64,000 nt of DNA from an uncultured Tateyamaria sp. Lineage in GTDB: Bacteria > Pseudomonadota > Alphaproteobacteria > Rhodobacterales > Rhodobacteraceae. The position numbers were made by a program, and so were the translations under genes. Of the stretch, positions 52,742 through 61,885 are shown one piece after another (the stretch's first letter is position 1; every line of letters starts with the position of its first letter). The stretch spans positions 62,001 through 126,000 of the forward strand of contig NZ_CANMBJ010000004.1 of the NCBI RefSeq assembly GCF_947496075.1, written 5' to 3'. A model generated the notes under the pieces. The model saw only the letters and a list, made by a program, of their open reading frames with translations, made no database searches and was not told the origin of the DNA.

Positions 52742-53499
52742 CGAAACCTCGGGCTGCGTTTTTCAAGAAAGGCCGCCAAACCTTCAACAGCATCGGGCGA
52801 GGTCTGCGACAACGCCGTGGCAAGGCTTTCGACAAACAACCCGTCCTGCCGCGACATGTCTGCGATCCGCGCAATCCCTTGGATCATCATGTAATTCGAT
52901 AGACGCGCGTTCCCGGCAATCTGCGCGGCAATCTCCATCGCCCGGGACAGCGCCTCCCCCGGACCAACCGCATAATGCGCCAGTCCCAGCGCCACGGCCT
53001 CTTCGGTTCCGTATTTGCGCCCGGTCAACATCATCTCGGTCATCCGGTCTGGCCCAAGGATACGCCCAACCCGCACCGTCGCGCCTCCTCCGACAAAGAT
53101 CCCGCGCCGCCCCTCGGGCAGTTGGAACATGCAATCAGGCTCGGCAATGCGCACATGGGTCGACGTGGCCAACTCCAACCCACCGCCAATCACAGCACCC
53201 GTCATGGCCGACACAACGGGCAGGCCAGAGCCCTGCACCTTGTCCATCACCGCATGCCATCCGCGCGAATGGTGCAACGTGCCCTCCGCATCGCGCGCCA
53301 CATGCTCCGACAGGTCCAAACCGGCACAGTAATGCCCGCCCGCCCCCGTTACGACGGCAACTCGCACACCCTCCGGCGGCGCGGAAAAGAACGCATCAAT
53401 CTCGGCCAGAAGCCCATCCGACATGGCGTTGCGCTTGTCCGGGCGATTGAGCGTCAGAACCGCAATCGCCTCCTGAACATCCACCAGTAAATCCGGCAT
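52738..53499 (-). CDS. crotonase-family enoyl-CoA hydratase
   Basis: A 253-residue crotonase. I chose ATG 53499, which gives MPDLLVDVQEAIAVLTLNRP; the ATG at 53505 is two codons upstream. The oxyanion segments are GAGGHYCAGLDLSEHVARDA (about 53-72) and MTGAVIGGGLELATSTHVRI. In hydroxycinnamate clusters the crotonase hydrates and cleaves the CoA thioester (Ech type) to aldehyde and acetyl-CoA; no vanillin dehydrogenase is nearby. It heads the four-gene leftward run. Confidence 0.85.
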   Translation of the reverse strand: MPDLLVDVQEAIAVLTLNRPDKRNAMSDGLLAEIDAFFSAPPEGVRVAVVTGAGGHYCAGLDLSEHVARDAEGTLHHSRGWHAVMDKVQGSGLPVVSAMTGAVIGGGLELATSTHVRIAEPDCMFQLPEGRRGIFVGGGATVRVGRILGPDRMTEMMLTGRKYGTEEAVALGLAHYAVGPGEALSRAMEIAAQIAGNARLSNYMMIQGIARIADMSRQDGLFVESLATALSQTSPDAVEGLAAFLEKRSPRFR

Positions 53500-53510
53500 G
53501 CACACCCCTT

Positions 53511-53529
53511 TAGTTATACTACATAACTA
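53511..53529. promoter_or_regulatory. candidate MarR operator before the crotonase gene
   Basis: TAGTTAT-ACTAC-ATAACTA is a perfect 7-bp inverted repeat 12 bp upstream of the crotonase start. It shares the TAGTT/AACTA half-site with the dyad before hmgA. It is probably bound by the MarR protein at 52280-52741. Confidence 0.6.
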
Positions 53530-53645
53530 TCCAAGCACACCTCCTCCATTCCGGCAAGCCCGCCCTTAACGGCCCATTAAGGTTAACGCACCGCACGCGG
53601 CCTTAACCCGGCGCGGCCCGCCGAAAACGCTCAAGCCGGTGTACG

Positions 53646-53666
53646 GGGGGTGCACAGGGGGTGCAC
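53646..53666. repeat. tandem GGGGGTGCAC repeat
   Basis: GGGGGTGCAC occurs at 53646-53655 and again at 53657-53666, separated by one A (11-bp period). It lies in the 250-bp gap between the hydroxycinnamate and TRAP genes, which also holds several TTAACG/GTTAAC words. No function can be assigned. Confidence 0.6.
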
Positions 53667-53755
53667 GCATGGTGACAGGCCCATCGCCCTTGTTTTCATG
53701 GCGTTAACGCCTGTGTCAGGCAAAACCTGCCGCTCAAGCCACCGAACGTTGCGCG

Positions 53756-55108
53756 TCAGGGGATCAGGAACAGGGTAATGGCCGGGAAAGCGACCAGCAG
53801 AATCACCCGAAAAATATCCGACCCGACAAAGAACAGCACCGCCTTATAGGTCTCGGTCATCGGCGTCTCGCGATCCATCGCATTGATGATGAACAGGTTC
53901 ATTCCCACCGGCGGCGTGATCAAACCAACCTCCACGACGATCAGCACCAGAATGCCAAACCAGATCGCCACATGCTCGGGCGTCATCCCGAAATCGAGGC
54001 CCGAGATCACCGGGAAAAAGATCGGCACCGTCAGCAGGATCATCGACAGGCTGTCCATCACGCAGCCAAAGATCAGGTAGAACAACAGGATCACGCTCAG
54101 CACCAGGATGGGCGTAAACCCTTGGGACAAAACGAAATCAGCCAGCCATTGCGGCGCGCCCGACAGGGCAAGGAAGTTATTGTAGAGCGACGCGCCCAAC
54201 ACGATGAAAAAGATCATGGCCGTGGTTTTGGCAGTCCCGATCAGGGCTTCGCCCAGCACGCGCCACGTCAGGTTGCCGCCTATCAGCGCAACCAGCCCCG
54301 TGCCCGCAGCGCCTACAGCGGCGCCCTCGGTCGGGGTGAACCACCCGGCATAGATCCCGCCGACCACCAGCGCGAAAATCGCCAGAACCGGCCACGTCTC
54401 GGCCAGCGCCTTCCAGCGTTCCGCCATCGGCACCGCCGCGCGGGTGCCCGCGCTGTCCGGATACAGCCGCACATAGATCGAGATGGTGATGACGTAGCCA
54501 ATGGCGGCCAGAATGCCGGGGATAAAGGCGGCCAGGAACAGTTTGGCAATGTTCTGTTCGGTAATGATCGCATAGATCACCAGGATCACGGACGGCGGGA
54601 TCAGGATGCCCAGCGTACCGCCCGCGGCCAGGGTCGCAGTCGAAAAACCCCCTGAATATCCGTATCTTTTCAGCTCTGGCAGCGCCACGCGGCTCATCGT
54701 GGCGGCCGTGGCCAGTGACGATCCGCAGATCGCCCCGAACCCTGCGCAAGCCCCCACAGACGCCATCGCAACCCCGCCCCGGCGGTGGCCCAAGAAACTC
54801 TCGGCCGCCTTGAACAGCGCGGTCGACATCCCCGACAGGGTCGCGAATTGCCCCATCAGCAGGAACATCGGGATGATGGTTAACGAGTAGTTGGAAAATG
54901 TGGTGTATGTCTCGGATTTGAGCTTGGCGAGGATTGGCGTCGGGTTGCCGTTCATCGCGAATATCCAGCCCAACAGGCCCATCAGGAACATGGCCAGCCC
55001 AATCGGCGCCCGCAAAAAAATCAGGCCCAGCAAAATGGGAAACGACCAGAAGCCCAGTTCCAGCCGGGTCAGGCCCAGAAATTGGACAATCTCGCGAATC
55101 CAGTCCAT
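53756..55108 (-). CDS. dctM: TRAP transporter large permease (DctM)
   Basis: A 450-residue protein with about twelve hydrophobic helices. Typical DctM segments are LRAPIGLAMFLMGLLGWIFA, the GACAGFGAICGSSLATAATM loop with AALPELKRYGYSGGFSTATL following, and LGILIPPSVILVIYAIITE. It forms the sodium-driven channel of a tripartite ATP-independent transporter with the small permease 6 bp upstream and the binding protein. Substrate may be an organic or aromatic acid. Confidence 0.93.
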   Translation of the reverse strand: MDWIREIVQFLGLTRLELGFWSFPILLGLIFLRAPIGLAMFLMGLLGWIFAMNGNPTPILAKLKSETYTTFSNYSLTIIPMFLLMGQFATLSGMSTALFKAAESFLGHRRGGVAMASVGACAGFGAICGSSLATAATMSRVALPELKRYGYSGGFSTATLAAGGTLGILIPPSVILVIYAIITEQNIAKLFLAAFIPGILAAIGYVITISIYVRLYPDSAGTRAAVPMAERWKALAETWPVLAIFALVVGGIYAGWFTPTEGAAVGAAGTGLVALIGGNLTWRVLGEALIGTAKTTAMIFFIVLGASLYNNFLALSGAPQWLADFVLSQGFTPILVLSVILLFYLIFGCVMDSLSMILLTVPIFFPVISGLDFGMTPEHVAIWFGILVLIVVEVGLITPPVGMNLFIINAMDRETPMTETYKAVLFFVGSDIFRVILLVAFPAITLFLIP

Positions 55109-55114
55109 GGCCCG

Positions 55115-55681
55115 TTAACCCTCTGGCAAGATGTGGCGCCCCGTCGCGGCTTCCACCAGCCGCGCCCAGGCGCAGTAAACAGCCGTCAGGCTCGCAATGG
55201 CCGCGGCCCCGACGCTCGCGGCATAGGCCCACCAGACCGGGAATTGCAGGAACAGCGTCGTCTCACCATTGCCCAGATAGCGCAGCATGCCTTCGTACAA
55301 ACGCAAGGCGATAAAGACGATGACAGCAGCCAGCACCACCTCCCAAAAGGCGCGCAACCAGCCCAAGGGGCGGCGGGGCATGGCAGAGGTAAACACATCC
55401 ACAGTCGCGTGATTGCTATAGAACTGGCAGACGGGGAAAAAGGCGAAAATGGCAAAGGCGACCCCGGCCTCGGTCAATTCATAGGTGCCGTTGATCTCGT
55501 CCACGCCGGTCGCCACCAGCCACTCACCAAGGGACACCATCCAACCATCGGCCATGGAATGCCCCAGCTTGGACAGCTCCCGCCCGATTATGGACAGGGT
55601 GGTCAGCAGGATCAGAACCAGCAGAACGATCCCCCCGATCACCGCCGACATCCGCGACAGCCATTTCACCACCTCGTGCAT
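55115..55681 (-). CDS. dctQ: TRAP transporter small permease (DctQ)
   Basis: A 188-residue protein with four hydrophobic helices in DctQ order: WLSRMSAVIGGIVLLVLILL, GVAFAIFAFFPVCQFYSNHA, VVLAAVIVFIALRLYEGML and WAYAASVGAAAIASLTAVYC. FYSNHATVDVFTSAMPRRP is the usual cytoplasmic motif region. It lies between the binding protein and large permease on the same strand. Confidence 0.88.
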   Translation of the reverse strand: MHEVVKWLSRMSAVIGGIVLLVLILLTTLSIIGRELSKLGHSMADGWMVSLGEWLVATGVDEINGTYELTEAGVAFAIFAFFPVCQFYSNHATVDVFTSAMPRRPLGWLRAFWEVVLAAVIVFIALRLYEGMLRYLGNGETTLFLQFPVWWAYAASVGAAAIASLTAVYCAWARLVEAATGRHILPEG

Positions 55682-55754
55682 ATCCGCCTCATTTTATTGG
55701 AAAATCGGGCCGCAGCATCTCTGCCACGGCCCGATTTCAAAGGTTAAAAAAGGA

Positions 55755-56792
55755 TCAGCCCTCGTAGGCATCCATCAGCGCGCGCGCTTCATCGATCAGG
55801 GCCTGACCGTCGATGCCTTTGCTTTCCATATCAGCCACCCACTCGTCATAGATGGGTTGGGCCGCGGCACGCCATGCCTCCAGATCATCGCCAGACACGG
55901 TCACGATGCTATTGCCATTGTCCACCGCTGCCTGACGGGCAGGACCATCTGAATCCGCCTGCGTGCCACCGGCAAAGATACTGAATTCCAGACCCGAGTT
56001 GTCGTCGATCACCTTCTGCAGATCAGCAGGCAGCGACTCGTAGCGGTCCTTGTTCATCGCCAGCACAAAAGTCAGCGTATATAACGCATTACCTTCAAAC
56101 TCGGTGTGATTGCCGACAAGCTCCGGCACCTTCAACGCGGCTGTCACCTCCCACGGAATGGTCGTGCCATCGATCACTCCCTTGCTCAGCCCTTCAGGCA
56201 CGGCAGGCACCGGCATACCAACGGGGGTCGACCCCATCTTTTCCAGCAGGCTGTTCACCGTGCGCGACCCGCCACGGATCTTCAAACCTGCCATGTCAGC
56301 GGGTGTTTTCACTTCCTTGTTCACATGGATCATACCCGGTCCGTGCACCCACGTTCCCAGGATATGTACGTCCTTGAACTCGGTATCTTTCATATGTTTT
56401 TCAAACATTTGCCAGTAGGCGGACGACATCGCGCGGGCGTCTGTCATCATGAAGGGCAGCTCGAACACTTCGGTGCTGGGATAGCGTCCGGGAGTGTAAC
56501 CAACCACGGTCCAAACGACATCCGCCACACCATCAATGGCCTGGTCCATCAGCTCGGGCGGTCGCCCGCCCAGCTGCATGGATGGGTAACGATCCACCTT
56601 GATCCGCCCACCCGAGGCTTCTTCGACATTGTCAGCCCATACATCCAGCACCAGCTTGGGCACATTGGCCTGCGCGGGCAGGAACTGGTGCAGGTTCAGC
56701 GTAACCTCTTGCGCCAGCGCGGCTGTGCCGGACCCGATGGCAAACGCGGCGGCGCCGACCATGTTCAGAAATGATTTGCGTGTAAGTGACAT
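55755..56792 (-). CDS. dctP: TRAP transporter binding protein (DctP)
   Basis: A 345-residue periplasmic binding protein with a signal peptide MSLTRKSFLNMVGAAAFAIG, cleaved near ALAQE. DctP features are LNLHQFLPAQANVPKLVLDV, GGRPPELMDQAIDGVADVVW and the binding-arginine region AGLKIRGGSRTVNSLLEKMG (about 152-171). It captures an organic acid and delivers it to DctQM. AACTA half-sites at 56864 and 56889 upstream resemble the MarR sites of the aromatic clusters. The substrate is unknown. Confidence 0.92.
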   Translation of the reverse strand: MSLTRKSFLNMVGAAAFAIGSGTAALAQEVTLNLHQFLPAQANVPKLVLDVWADNVEEASGGRIKVDRYPSMQLGGRPPELMDQAIDGVADVVWTVVGYTPGRYPSTEVFELPFMMTDARAMSSAYWQMFEKHMKDTEFKDVHILGTWVHGPGMIHVNKEVKTPADMAGLKIRGGSRTVNSLLEKMGSTPVGMPVPAVPEGLSKGVIDGTTIPWEVTAALKVPELVGNHTEFEGNALYTLTFVLAMNKDRYESLPADLQKVIDDNSGLEFSIFAGGTQADSDGPARQAAVDNGNSIVTVSGDDLEAWRAAAQPIYDEWVADMESKGIDGQALIDEARALMDAYEG

Positions 56793-56918
56793 GAATTTCC
56801 TCCCTTATCCGGTCGGGCACCTACGGCCTGACTCGCTCTTCCAGAGAGATTGTTATGCAACGCAACTAAATCTGTCACCCGCCTTTGTAACTATATCGCC
56901 GCTTTTGGCCGATGCCTG

Positions 56919-59333
56919 TCAGGCACGCGGACGGGTCGTCTCGGGATCATAAGGACCGGGTGCAATGACCTTGCACGGCACAAGCTCACCCAGCATATCC
57001 ACCGTGATTTCAGTGCCTTGCGCTGCCAGATCAGGGCGCACAAAGGTATAGGCAAGGTTCATCCCCACTCGGTGCCCCCAATCGCCCGAGGTCACAGTCC
57101 CCACGACAGTGTTATCCTGCATCACCGACGCCCCCGGTTGCGCATGCGAGGTGGTGCTATCGATCCGCAAACTCACCAGCTTGGCGGTCGACCCCTTGGC
57201 CTGCCGCGCTTCCAACGCCGCCTTGCCCACGAAATCTTTTTCCATCTTCACGAACCGATCCAGCCCGGTCTCGAACGGATCAAACTCGGTGATCAGGTCG
57301 GCCTTCCAATGCAGATACCCCTTCTCCATCCGCATGGACTCGACCGCCCGTGCCCCGAACAGGCGCAGCCCATGCGCCTCACCCGCCGCCCGCAGCGCCA
57401 GATAGGCCGCGTAAAGCTGGTTGTTTGGTACATGGATTTCATAGGCCAGTTCACCGGAGAAGCTGACTGACATCACGACCGCAGGCGCAATCCCCACAAA
57501 GGCGCGGCGCACTGACAACCAGGGGAATGCCGCCGCTGACCAATCGCCACGAGAGGCGGCTGACAGCACATCCCGCGCCTTTGGTCCCGCCAGAACAAGG
57601 ATCGTCCAGTCGTTTGTAAGCGACTGAAACGACACATCAAACCCGTCCGCATGTGCGCGCAGCCAGTCCATGTCATGCCATTCGGCAGCGGCAGCCGACC
57701 CATACCAGACGGGGCCATCAGGGATGTTCGCAATCGTCGCCTCACCTTTCACGCAACCATGATGGTTGAGCAGATAACCGAGGCCCACCTTCCCCGCTTT
57801 CCGCGTCACCCGGCCACAGATCATGTGATCGAGGAAGTCATGTGCATCCGGCCCCGTGATCTCAATCCGGTTGAACCCGTTGACCTCAGCCAAGCCAACA
57901 CCGGTCTGCACCGCCTTCACTTCCTCGGCGACGACATCAAAGGCCTCGTCAAACTGGAACCCATGCGTCACTTCAAAATCTGGCGTGGGCTTGAAGTACT
58001 CGGCCCGTTCCCAGCCGTTCACGACCGTGAACTCCGCGCCTTCTGCCGCCAATACAGGGGTCAGTGGTGTCGTCTTCATTGGCCTCCCGGCGGGCCGATG
58101 TTCATTCGGGAAATGGAACCGAAACTCGTTCTGATAATCCTCTATCGCCTTCAGTGCGGTCAGTTCCACATTGCCATGCCCCGTGAACCGGCGGGGATCG
58201 AGGCACCATGTGTCATAGCACGCCTCGCCATGCACGATCTGCTGCGCCAATAGCCAACCATGACCGCCCCCTTCACCCAGCCCAGCGCGCAACCCAATGA
58301 TGCAAAACGCATTTCTCTTGCCCGGGATCGGCCCCACCAAGGGCGCCCCGTCGATAGTATAGGTGATCGGACCGTTGACGACATTCTTGATCCCCACCTC
58401 TGTCAGCGCAGGCATTCGCTCAAACGCGCCCTCCAGCACATCCGTGATCCGGTCCAAATCATCCGGGCACAAATCGTTCGAGAAATCGGGCGAAATCCCG
58501 TCCATGCCCCAGGTCTTGCAGTCCTGTTCGTAGAACCCCAGCAACAATCCGTTCTTTTCCTGACGGCAATAGTAATCGCTGATCGGACAGCGCAGCAGCG
58601 GCATCCGGTGACCAGCAGCAACGATGCCGGGGATCTCGTCCGTGACAAAGTACTGATGCTCCATAGACGTCACTGGGTGATGGACACCCATCATCGCGCC
58701 AACCTCGTTCACCCGATAGCCACAGGCGTTCACGACCACTTCGCAGGCGATATCGCCCTTATCTGTATGAACGATCCAACTGTCATTCTTGAGCTGCGTC
58801 AGGCCAGTCACATTCGTCTGCCGGTACACCTCGGCCCCGGCCTTGCGCGCCCGTCGCGCAAGCGCCTGGCAAAGCGAAGCGGGGTCAATATCCCCGTCAT
58901 TGCCGTCCCAAAGCCCACCCAGCAGATTGTCGGTCGAGATCAGTGGATGCCTGCGCGCGCACTCCTCGGCATCGATCACCTCGAACTCCACTCCCATGCC
59001 CCGCGCCATGGACGCGAAATGGCGATACCCATCCATCTGCGCCTCGGTGTTGGCCAACCGGATGCCGCCATCCCCGTGATTGTACTGCACCGGGTAATCC
59101 GGATCGTCGCGCAATTCCTGATAAAGGTTGATGGAGTGCGTCTTCAGCCCGACCATCGTCTGGTTCATGCCAAAGTTCGTCACCTGCGCCGCCGAATGCC
59201 ACGTCGTGCCACTGGTCAGTTCGTCCCGCTCGACCAGCACCACATCGGTCCATCCTTCCTGTGTGAGGTGATACAAGGTGGAACACCCGGCAATACCGCC
59301 GCCAATCACAACGGCACGGGTCTGGGTTTTCAT
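56919..59333 (-). CDS. dimethylglycine dehydrogenase-like oxidoreductase (FAD plus GcvT domains)
   Basis: An 804-residue protein starting at ATG 59333. The N-terminal DAO/FAD domain has RAVVIGGGIAGCSTLYHLTQ and SGTTWHSAAQV (His typical of covalent flavin linkage), and PLVGPIPGKRNAFCIIGLRA. The C-terminal half is GcvT-like: GLAEVNGFNRIEITGPDAHD, and GARAVESMRMEKGYLHWKAD. Such enzymes demethylate dimethylglycine or sarcosine and pass the methyl to tetrahydrofolate. It is divergent from the MttB-type gene 161 bp away and upstream of the TRAP genes in the same direction. Confidence 0.88.
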   Translation of the reverse strand: MKTQTRAVVIGGGIAGCSTLYHLTQEGWTDVVLVERDELTSGTTWHSAAQVTNFGMNQTMVGLKTHSINLYQELRDDPDYPVQYNHGDGGIRLANTEAQMDGYRHFASMARGMGVEFEVIDAEECARRHPLISTDNLLGGLWDGNDGDIDPASLCQALARRARKAGAEVYRQTNVTGLTQLKNDSWIVHTDKGDIACEVVVNACGYRVNEVGAMMGVHHPVTSMEHQYFVTDEIPGIVAAGHRMPLLRCPISDYYCRQEKNGLLLGFYEQDCKTWGMDGISPDFSNDLCPDDLDRITDVLEGAFERMPALTEVGIKNVVNGPITYTIDGAPLVGPIPGKRNAFCIIGLRAGLGEGGGHGWLLAQQIVHGEACYDTWCLDPRRFTGHGNVELTALKAIEDYQNEFRFHFPNEHRPAGRPMKTTPLTPVLAAEGAEFTVVNGWERAEYFKPTPDFEVTHGFQFDEAFDVVAEEVKAVQTGVGLAEVNGFNRIEITGPDAHDFLDHMICGRVTRKAGKVGLGYLLNHHGCVKGEATIANIPDGPVWYGSAAAAEWHDMDWLRAHADGFDVSFQSLTNDWTILVLAGPKARDVLSAASRGDWSAAAFPWLSVRRAFVGIAPAVVMSVSFSGELAYEIHVPNNQLYAAYLALRAAGEAHGLRLFGARAVESMRMEKGYLHWKADLITEFDPFETGLDRFVKMEKDFVGKAALEARQAKGSTAKLVSLRIDSTTSHAQPGASVMQDNTVVGTVTSGDWGHRVGMNLAYTFVRPDLAAQGTEITVDMLGELVPCKVIAPGPYDPETTRPRA

Positions 59334-59494
59334 GGCAACGCTCCGGCTCTGAATACGTGCCCGAACAATGGGGGCAGCGCCAGCGCGGTCAATCACAGCG
59401 CCTCACCTTCATTGTTCTGAAAACATGTATTTGCCGTCATCAAATTCAAAGCGGAGGACTTGCATGCGCGCCAAACATCGCAACCCCTGATCGC

Positions 59495-61018
59495 ATGTCC
59501 GATCCGAAACCCATGCGCAAAGGACGCTCAGCCCGGAAGAAAGCCCGGGCTGCAGGCCCACCAACGAACCCGGCCCCGCCAGGACAAGCCGGCGGCCAGT
59601 ACCGCCCCCTGTCGGACACAGATGTACAAAGCATCCACAACGCTGCCCTGCGTCTCTTGGCCGATCTGGGGATGGGAGATGTTCCTGACCGCCTGCGCGA
59701 AACACTGGAACAGGCCGGGGCACAGACGCTGCCTAATGGGCGCGTTGCCCTGCCCCGCACGCTGGTGGAAGAGGCCATTGATCAGACGCCCAAAACATTC
59801 CCCCTGCATGGCCGCGATCCTACCCGTACCATCGAGGTTGGCGGCAATGCGGTACACTTCGGCACCGGGGGGGCTGCAGTGCAAACACTCGACCGGCAAA
59901 CCCGGCTCTACCGTCCTTCAACGCTCAAGGACCTGCACGATTTCACCAGGCTCCAAGACACACTGACCAATGTCAGCTGGTTCACCCGCTGCTGCATCGC
60001 GGGCGACATGCCCGATGAGTGGTTGCTGGACATAAACACTGCCTACGCGCTGATGCGAAACACGACCAAACCCGTTGCGACAGCCTTTACACTGGCGGAG
60101 CACGTCGCCCCCATCGTCCACATGTTCGACATGGTGGCCGGGGGCGACGGTGCCTTTGCAAAACGGCCCTTCGTCAAGGCGCATATCAGCCCCGTCATAT
60201 CGCCCATGCGCTTTGGGGCAGATGCGGTCGAAACAGTCTATGCCTGCATCGACCACAACATCCCGGTCAGCTGCATCACGGCGGCACAGGCCGGGGCAAC
60301 GGCCCCTGCGACACTCGCCGGTTTCCTCGCCCAATCGCTGGCCGAAACGCTGGCCAGCCTGGTCATGGTGCACGCCATCAAACCGGACCACCCCATGGTG
60401 TTCTCGAACTGGCCGCTGGTCATCGACCTGCGCACCGGCGCCTTCGCTGGCGGGGGTGGAGAGATCGCCGTGATGAACGCCGCCTCGGCCCAGATCATCA
60501 ACCATCTCGGTCTCGTGTCCGGCGTGGCCGCCTCCATGACGGATGCCAAGGCGCTTGACGCGCAATACGGCCAAGAAAAGGGCCTGACCTCGCTTGCGGC
60601 GGCCCTCGCGGGCGGCAACCTGATCTATGAAAGCTCCGGCATGACAGCGGCTCTTCTGGGCGCCAGTTTCGAAGCCTTCGTGCTGGATGACGAGATGCAC
60701 GCCGCCACCTACCGCATCCTGCGTGGCGTCGAAGTATCGGACGACACGCTCGACCTTGCGGGCATCCATGCGGCGGTTCTGGGCGAAGGCCACTTCCTCG
60801 GCGGGCCTGCCACCATCGCCGCGATGGAGCGGGACTATGTCTATCCCACCCTCGCCGACCGCGAGACGCCAAAGACATGGGAAGACATGGGCGCACTCAC
60901 GGCTTGGGATCGGGCAGCCGCGCAGGTGGACGACATCCTTGCCAATCACCATCCATCCTATATCGATGACATAGCCGACGCGGCCATCCGTGCGGCGTTC
61001 GACATCCGATATCCCTGA
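59495..61018 (+). CDS. MttB-family (non-pyrrolysine) methyltransferase
   Basis: A 507-residue protein starting at ATG 59495 (MSDPKPMRKGRSARKKARAA). The body is the trimethylamine-methyltransferase fold: YRPLSDTDVQSIHNAALRLL, VHFGTGGAAVQTLDRQTRLY, AAQAGATAPATLAGFLAQSL and the C-terminal HAATYRILRGVEVSDDTL. There is no in-frame TAG, so it belongs to the non-pyrrolysine branch, which includes glycine-betaine methyltransferase. No corrinoid protein gene is adjacent. It is followed by an ACT protein after 10 bp. Confidence 0.88.
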   Translation: MSDPKPMRKGRSARKKARAAGPPTNPAPPGQAGGQYRPLSDTDVQSIHNAALRLLADLGMGDVPDRLRETLEQAGAQTLPNGRVALPRTLVEEAIDQTPKTFPLHGRDPTRTIEVGGNAVHFGTGGAAVQTLDRQTRLYRPSTLKDLHDFTRLQDTLTNVSWFTRCCIAGDMPDEWLLDINTAYALMRNTTKPVATAFTLAEHVAPIVHMFDMVAGGDGAFAKRPFVKAHISPVISPMRFGADAVETVYACIDHNIPVSCITAAQAGATAPATLAGFLAQSLAETLASLVMVHAIKPDHPMVFSNWPLVIDLRTGAFAGGGGEIAVMNAASAQIINHLGLVSGVAASMTDAKALDAQYGQEKGLTSLAAALAGGNLIYESSGMTAALLGASFEAFVLDDEMHAATYRILRGVEVSDDTLDLAGIHAAVLGEGHFLGGPATIAAMERDYVYPTLADRETPKTWEDMGALTAWDRAAAQVDDILANHHPSYIDDIADAAIRAAFDIRYP

Positions 61019-61028
61019 AAGGCGCGCC

Positions 61029-61424
61029 ATGACCGTCAAAGACACCCAAGCGATGATTGCGGGTATGACGCCGATCATCGTCCCCGGCGACTGGGTCTTC
61101 TGTGCAGTGAGTGGCACGGGCACCATCCCACCCGACGCATTCGCGGTGATCCAGGAAGCCGAAGGCACAACCCTGATCCTGCCCGAAGAAACGGCCAAGG
61201 CGGATGGCTATCAAAGCAGCGCGGTCATGCAACTGATCACCCTTCAAGTGAATTCCGACCTCGAAGGGGTCGGCCTGACCGCTGCGGTCGCAACCGCGTT
61301 GGCAAAGCAGAACATCCCATGCAACGTGGTGGCCGGATATCACCACGACCATATCTTTGTGCCAAAGACACAAGCCGGAATCGCCTATGCTACGCTATTG
61401 GATGTGCAGAACGCCGCACACTGA
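61029..61424 (+). CDS. ACT-domain protein (DUF2241-like)
   Basis: A 131-residue protein, start ATG 61029, with two ACT-like halves: PGDWVFCAVSGTGTIPPDAF and LITLQVNSDLEGVGLTAAVA with ALAKQNIPCNVVAGYHHDHI. Proteins of this type bind small ligands such as amino acids and often sit next to metabolic enzymes. It is 10 bp downstream of the MttB-type gene and likely in its operon. Ligand and target are unknown. Confidence 0.75.
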   Translation: MTVKDTQAMIAGMTPIIVPGDWVFCAVSGTGTIPPDAFAVIQEAEGTTLILPEETAKADGYQSSAVMQLITLQVNSDLEGVGLTAAVATALAKQNIPCNVVAGYHHDHIFVPKTQAGIAYATLLDVQNAAH

Positions 61425-61885
61425 TCGTGTAGTCGTTCCTTTTTACCAGAAGCGCTTTTGTGCATTGGGACAGACAAAATGTCATACGCGTGGTGCGTGT
61501 AACAGCTTGAGTCCAAAGTGCCAGTTGCACTGCATCGACCGTATGAGGGCAAATGCGCGGAAACCGGTAATGCCGTGTGGCGACAAAAGTATTGCATGAT
61601 GTAAGGTGACCTGGTTCAGAGTTTCCAGGTCCGAAGCGGGTCACTACACCAATTTCGGTTCGCGAGCCGAAGAGGCTTACCGCAGTGAATGAATAAGAAA
61701 TGGCAATCGAGTCGTAATACTGGCGTGAAGACCACGCCTAATATGCGCGATCATTCCGTCCAAAAAGAGCTGCTCCATTGGGCCAAAAGGCTGGTCGTCA
61801 AATTCGACAAAGATGTAACTGTGGGCTTTTTTGGTGCGCCGCCTGTCCAACGCCGGCCGCTTCTCCTCTGAAGGCGAACCTACCC
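61425..61885. other. 461-bp intergenic region before the RTX gene
   Basis: No gene is supported. A 60-codon frame on the plus strand (61689-61871) has no ribosome site or motif. The DNA looks less GC-rich than the surrounding genes. A near-palindrome TTCGGTTCG/CGAGCCGAA (one G-T pair) lies at 61654-61671. The 3' flank of the leftward RTX gene and the 3' end of the ACT gene meet here, so terminators are expected, but none with a T-run was found. Confidence 0.4.

Noticed and set aside
59495..61018. Pyrrolysine-dependent trimethylamine methyltransferase
   Set aside because: The gene has no internal TAG, and no corrinoid protein or pyl genes are visible.
59918..61198. 426-codon minus-strand frame over the MttB-type gene
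   Set aside because: Antisense shadow of a protein with clear MttB similarity; it has no ribosome site or domain.
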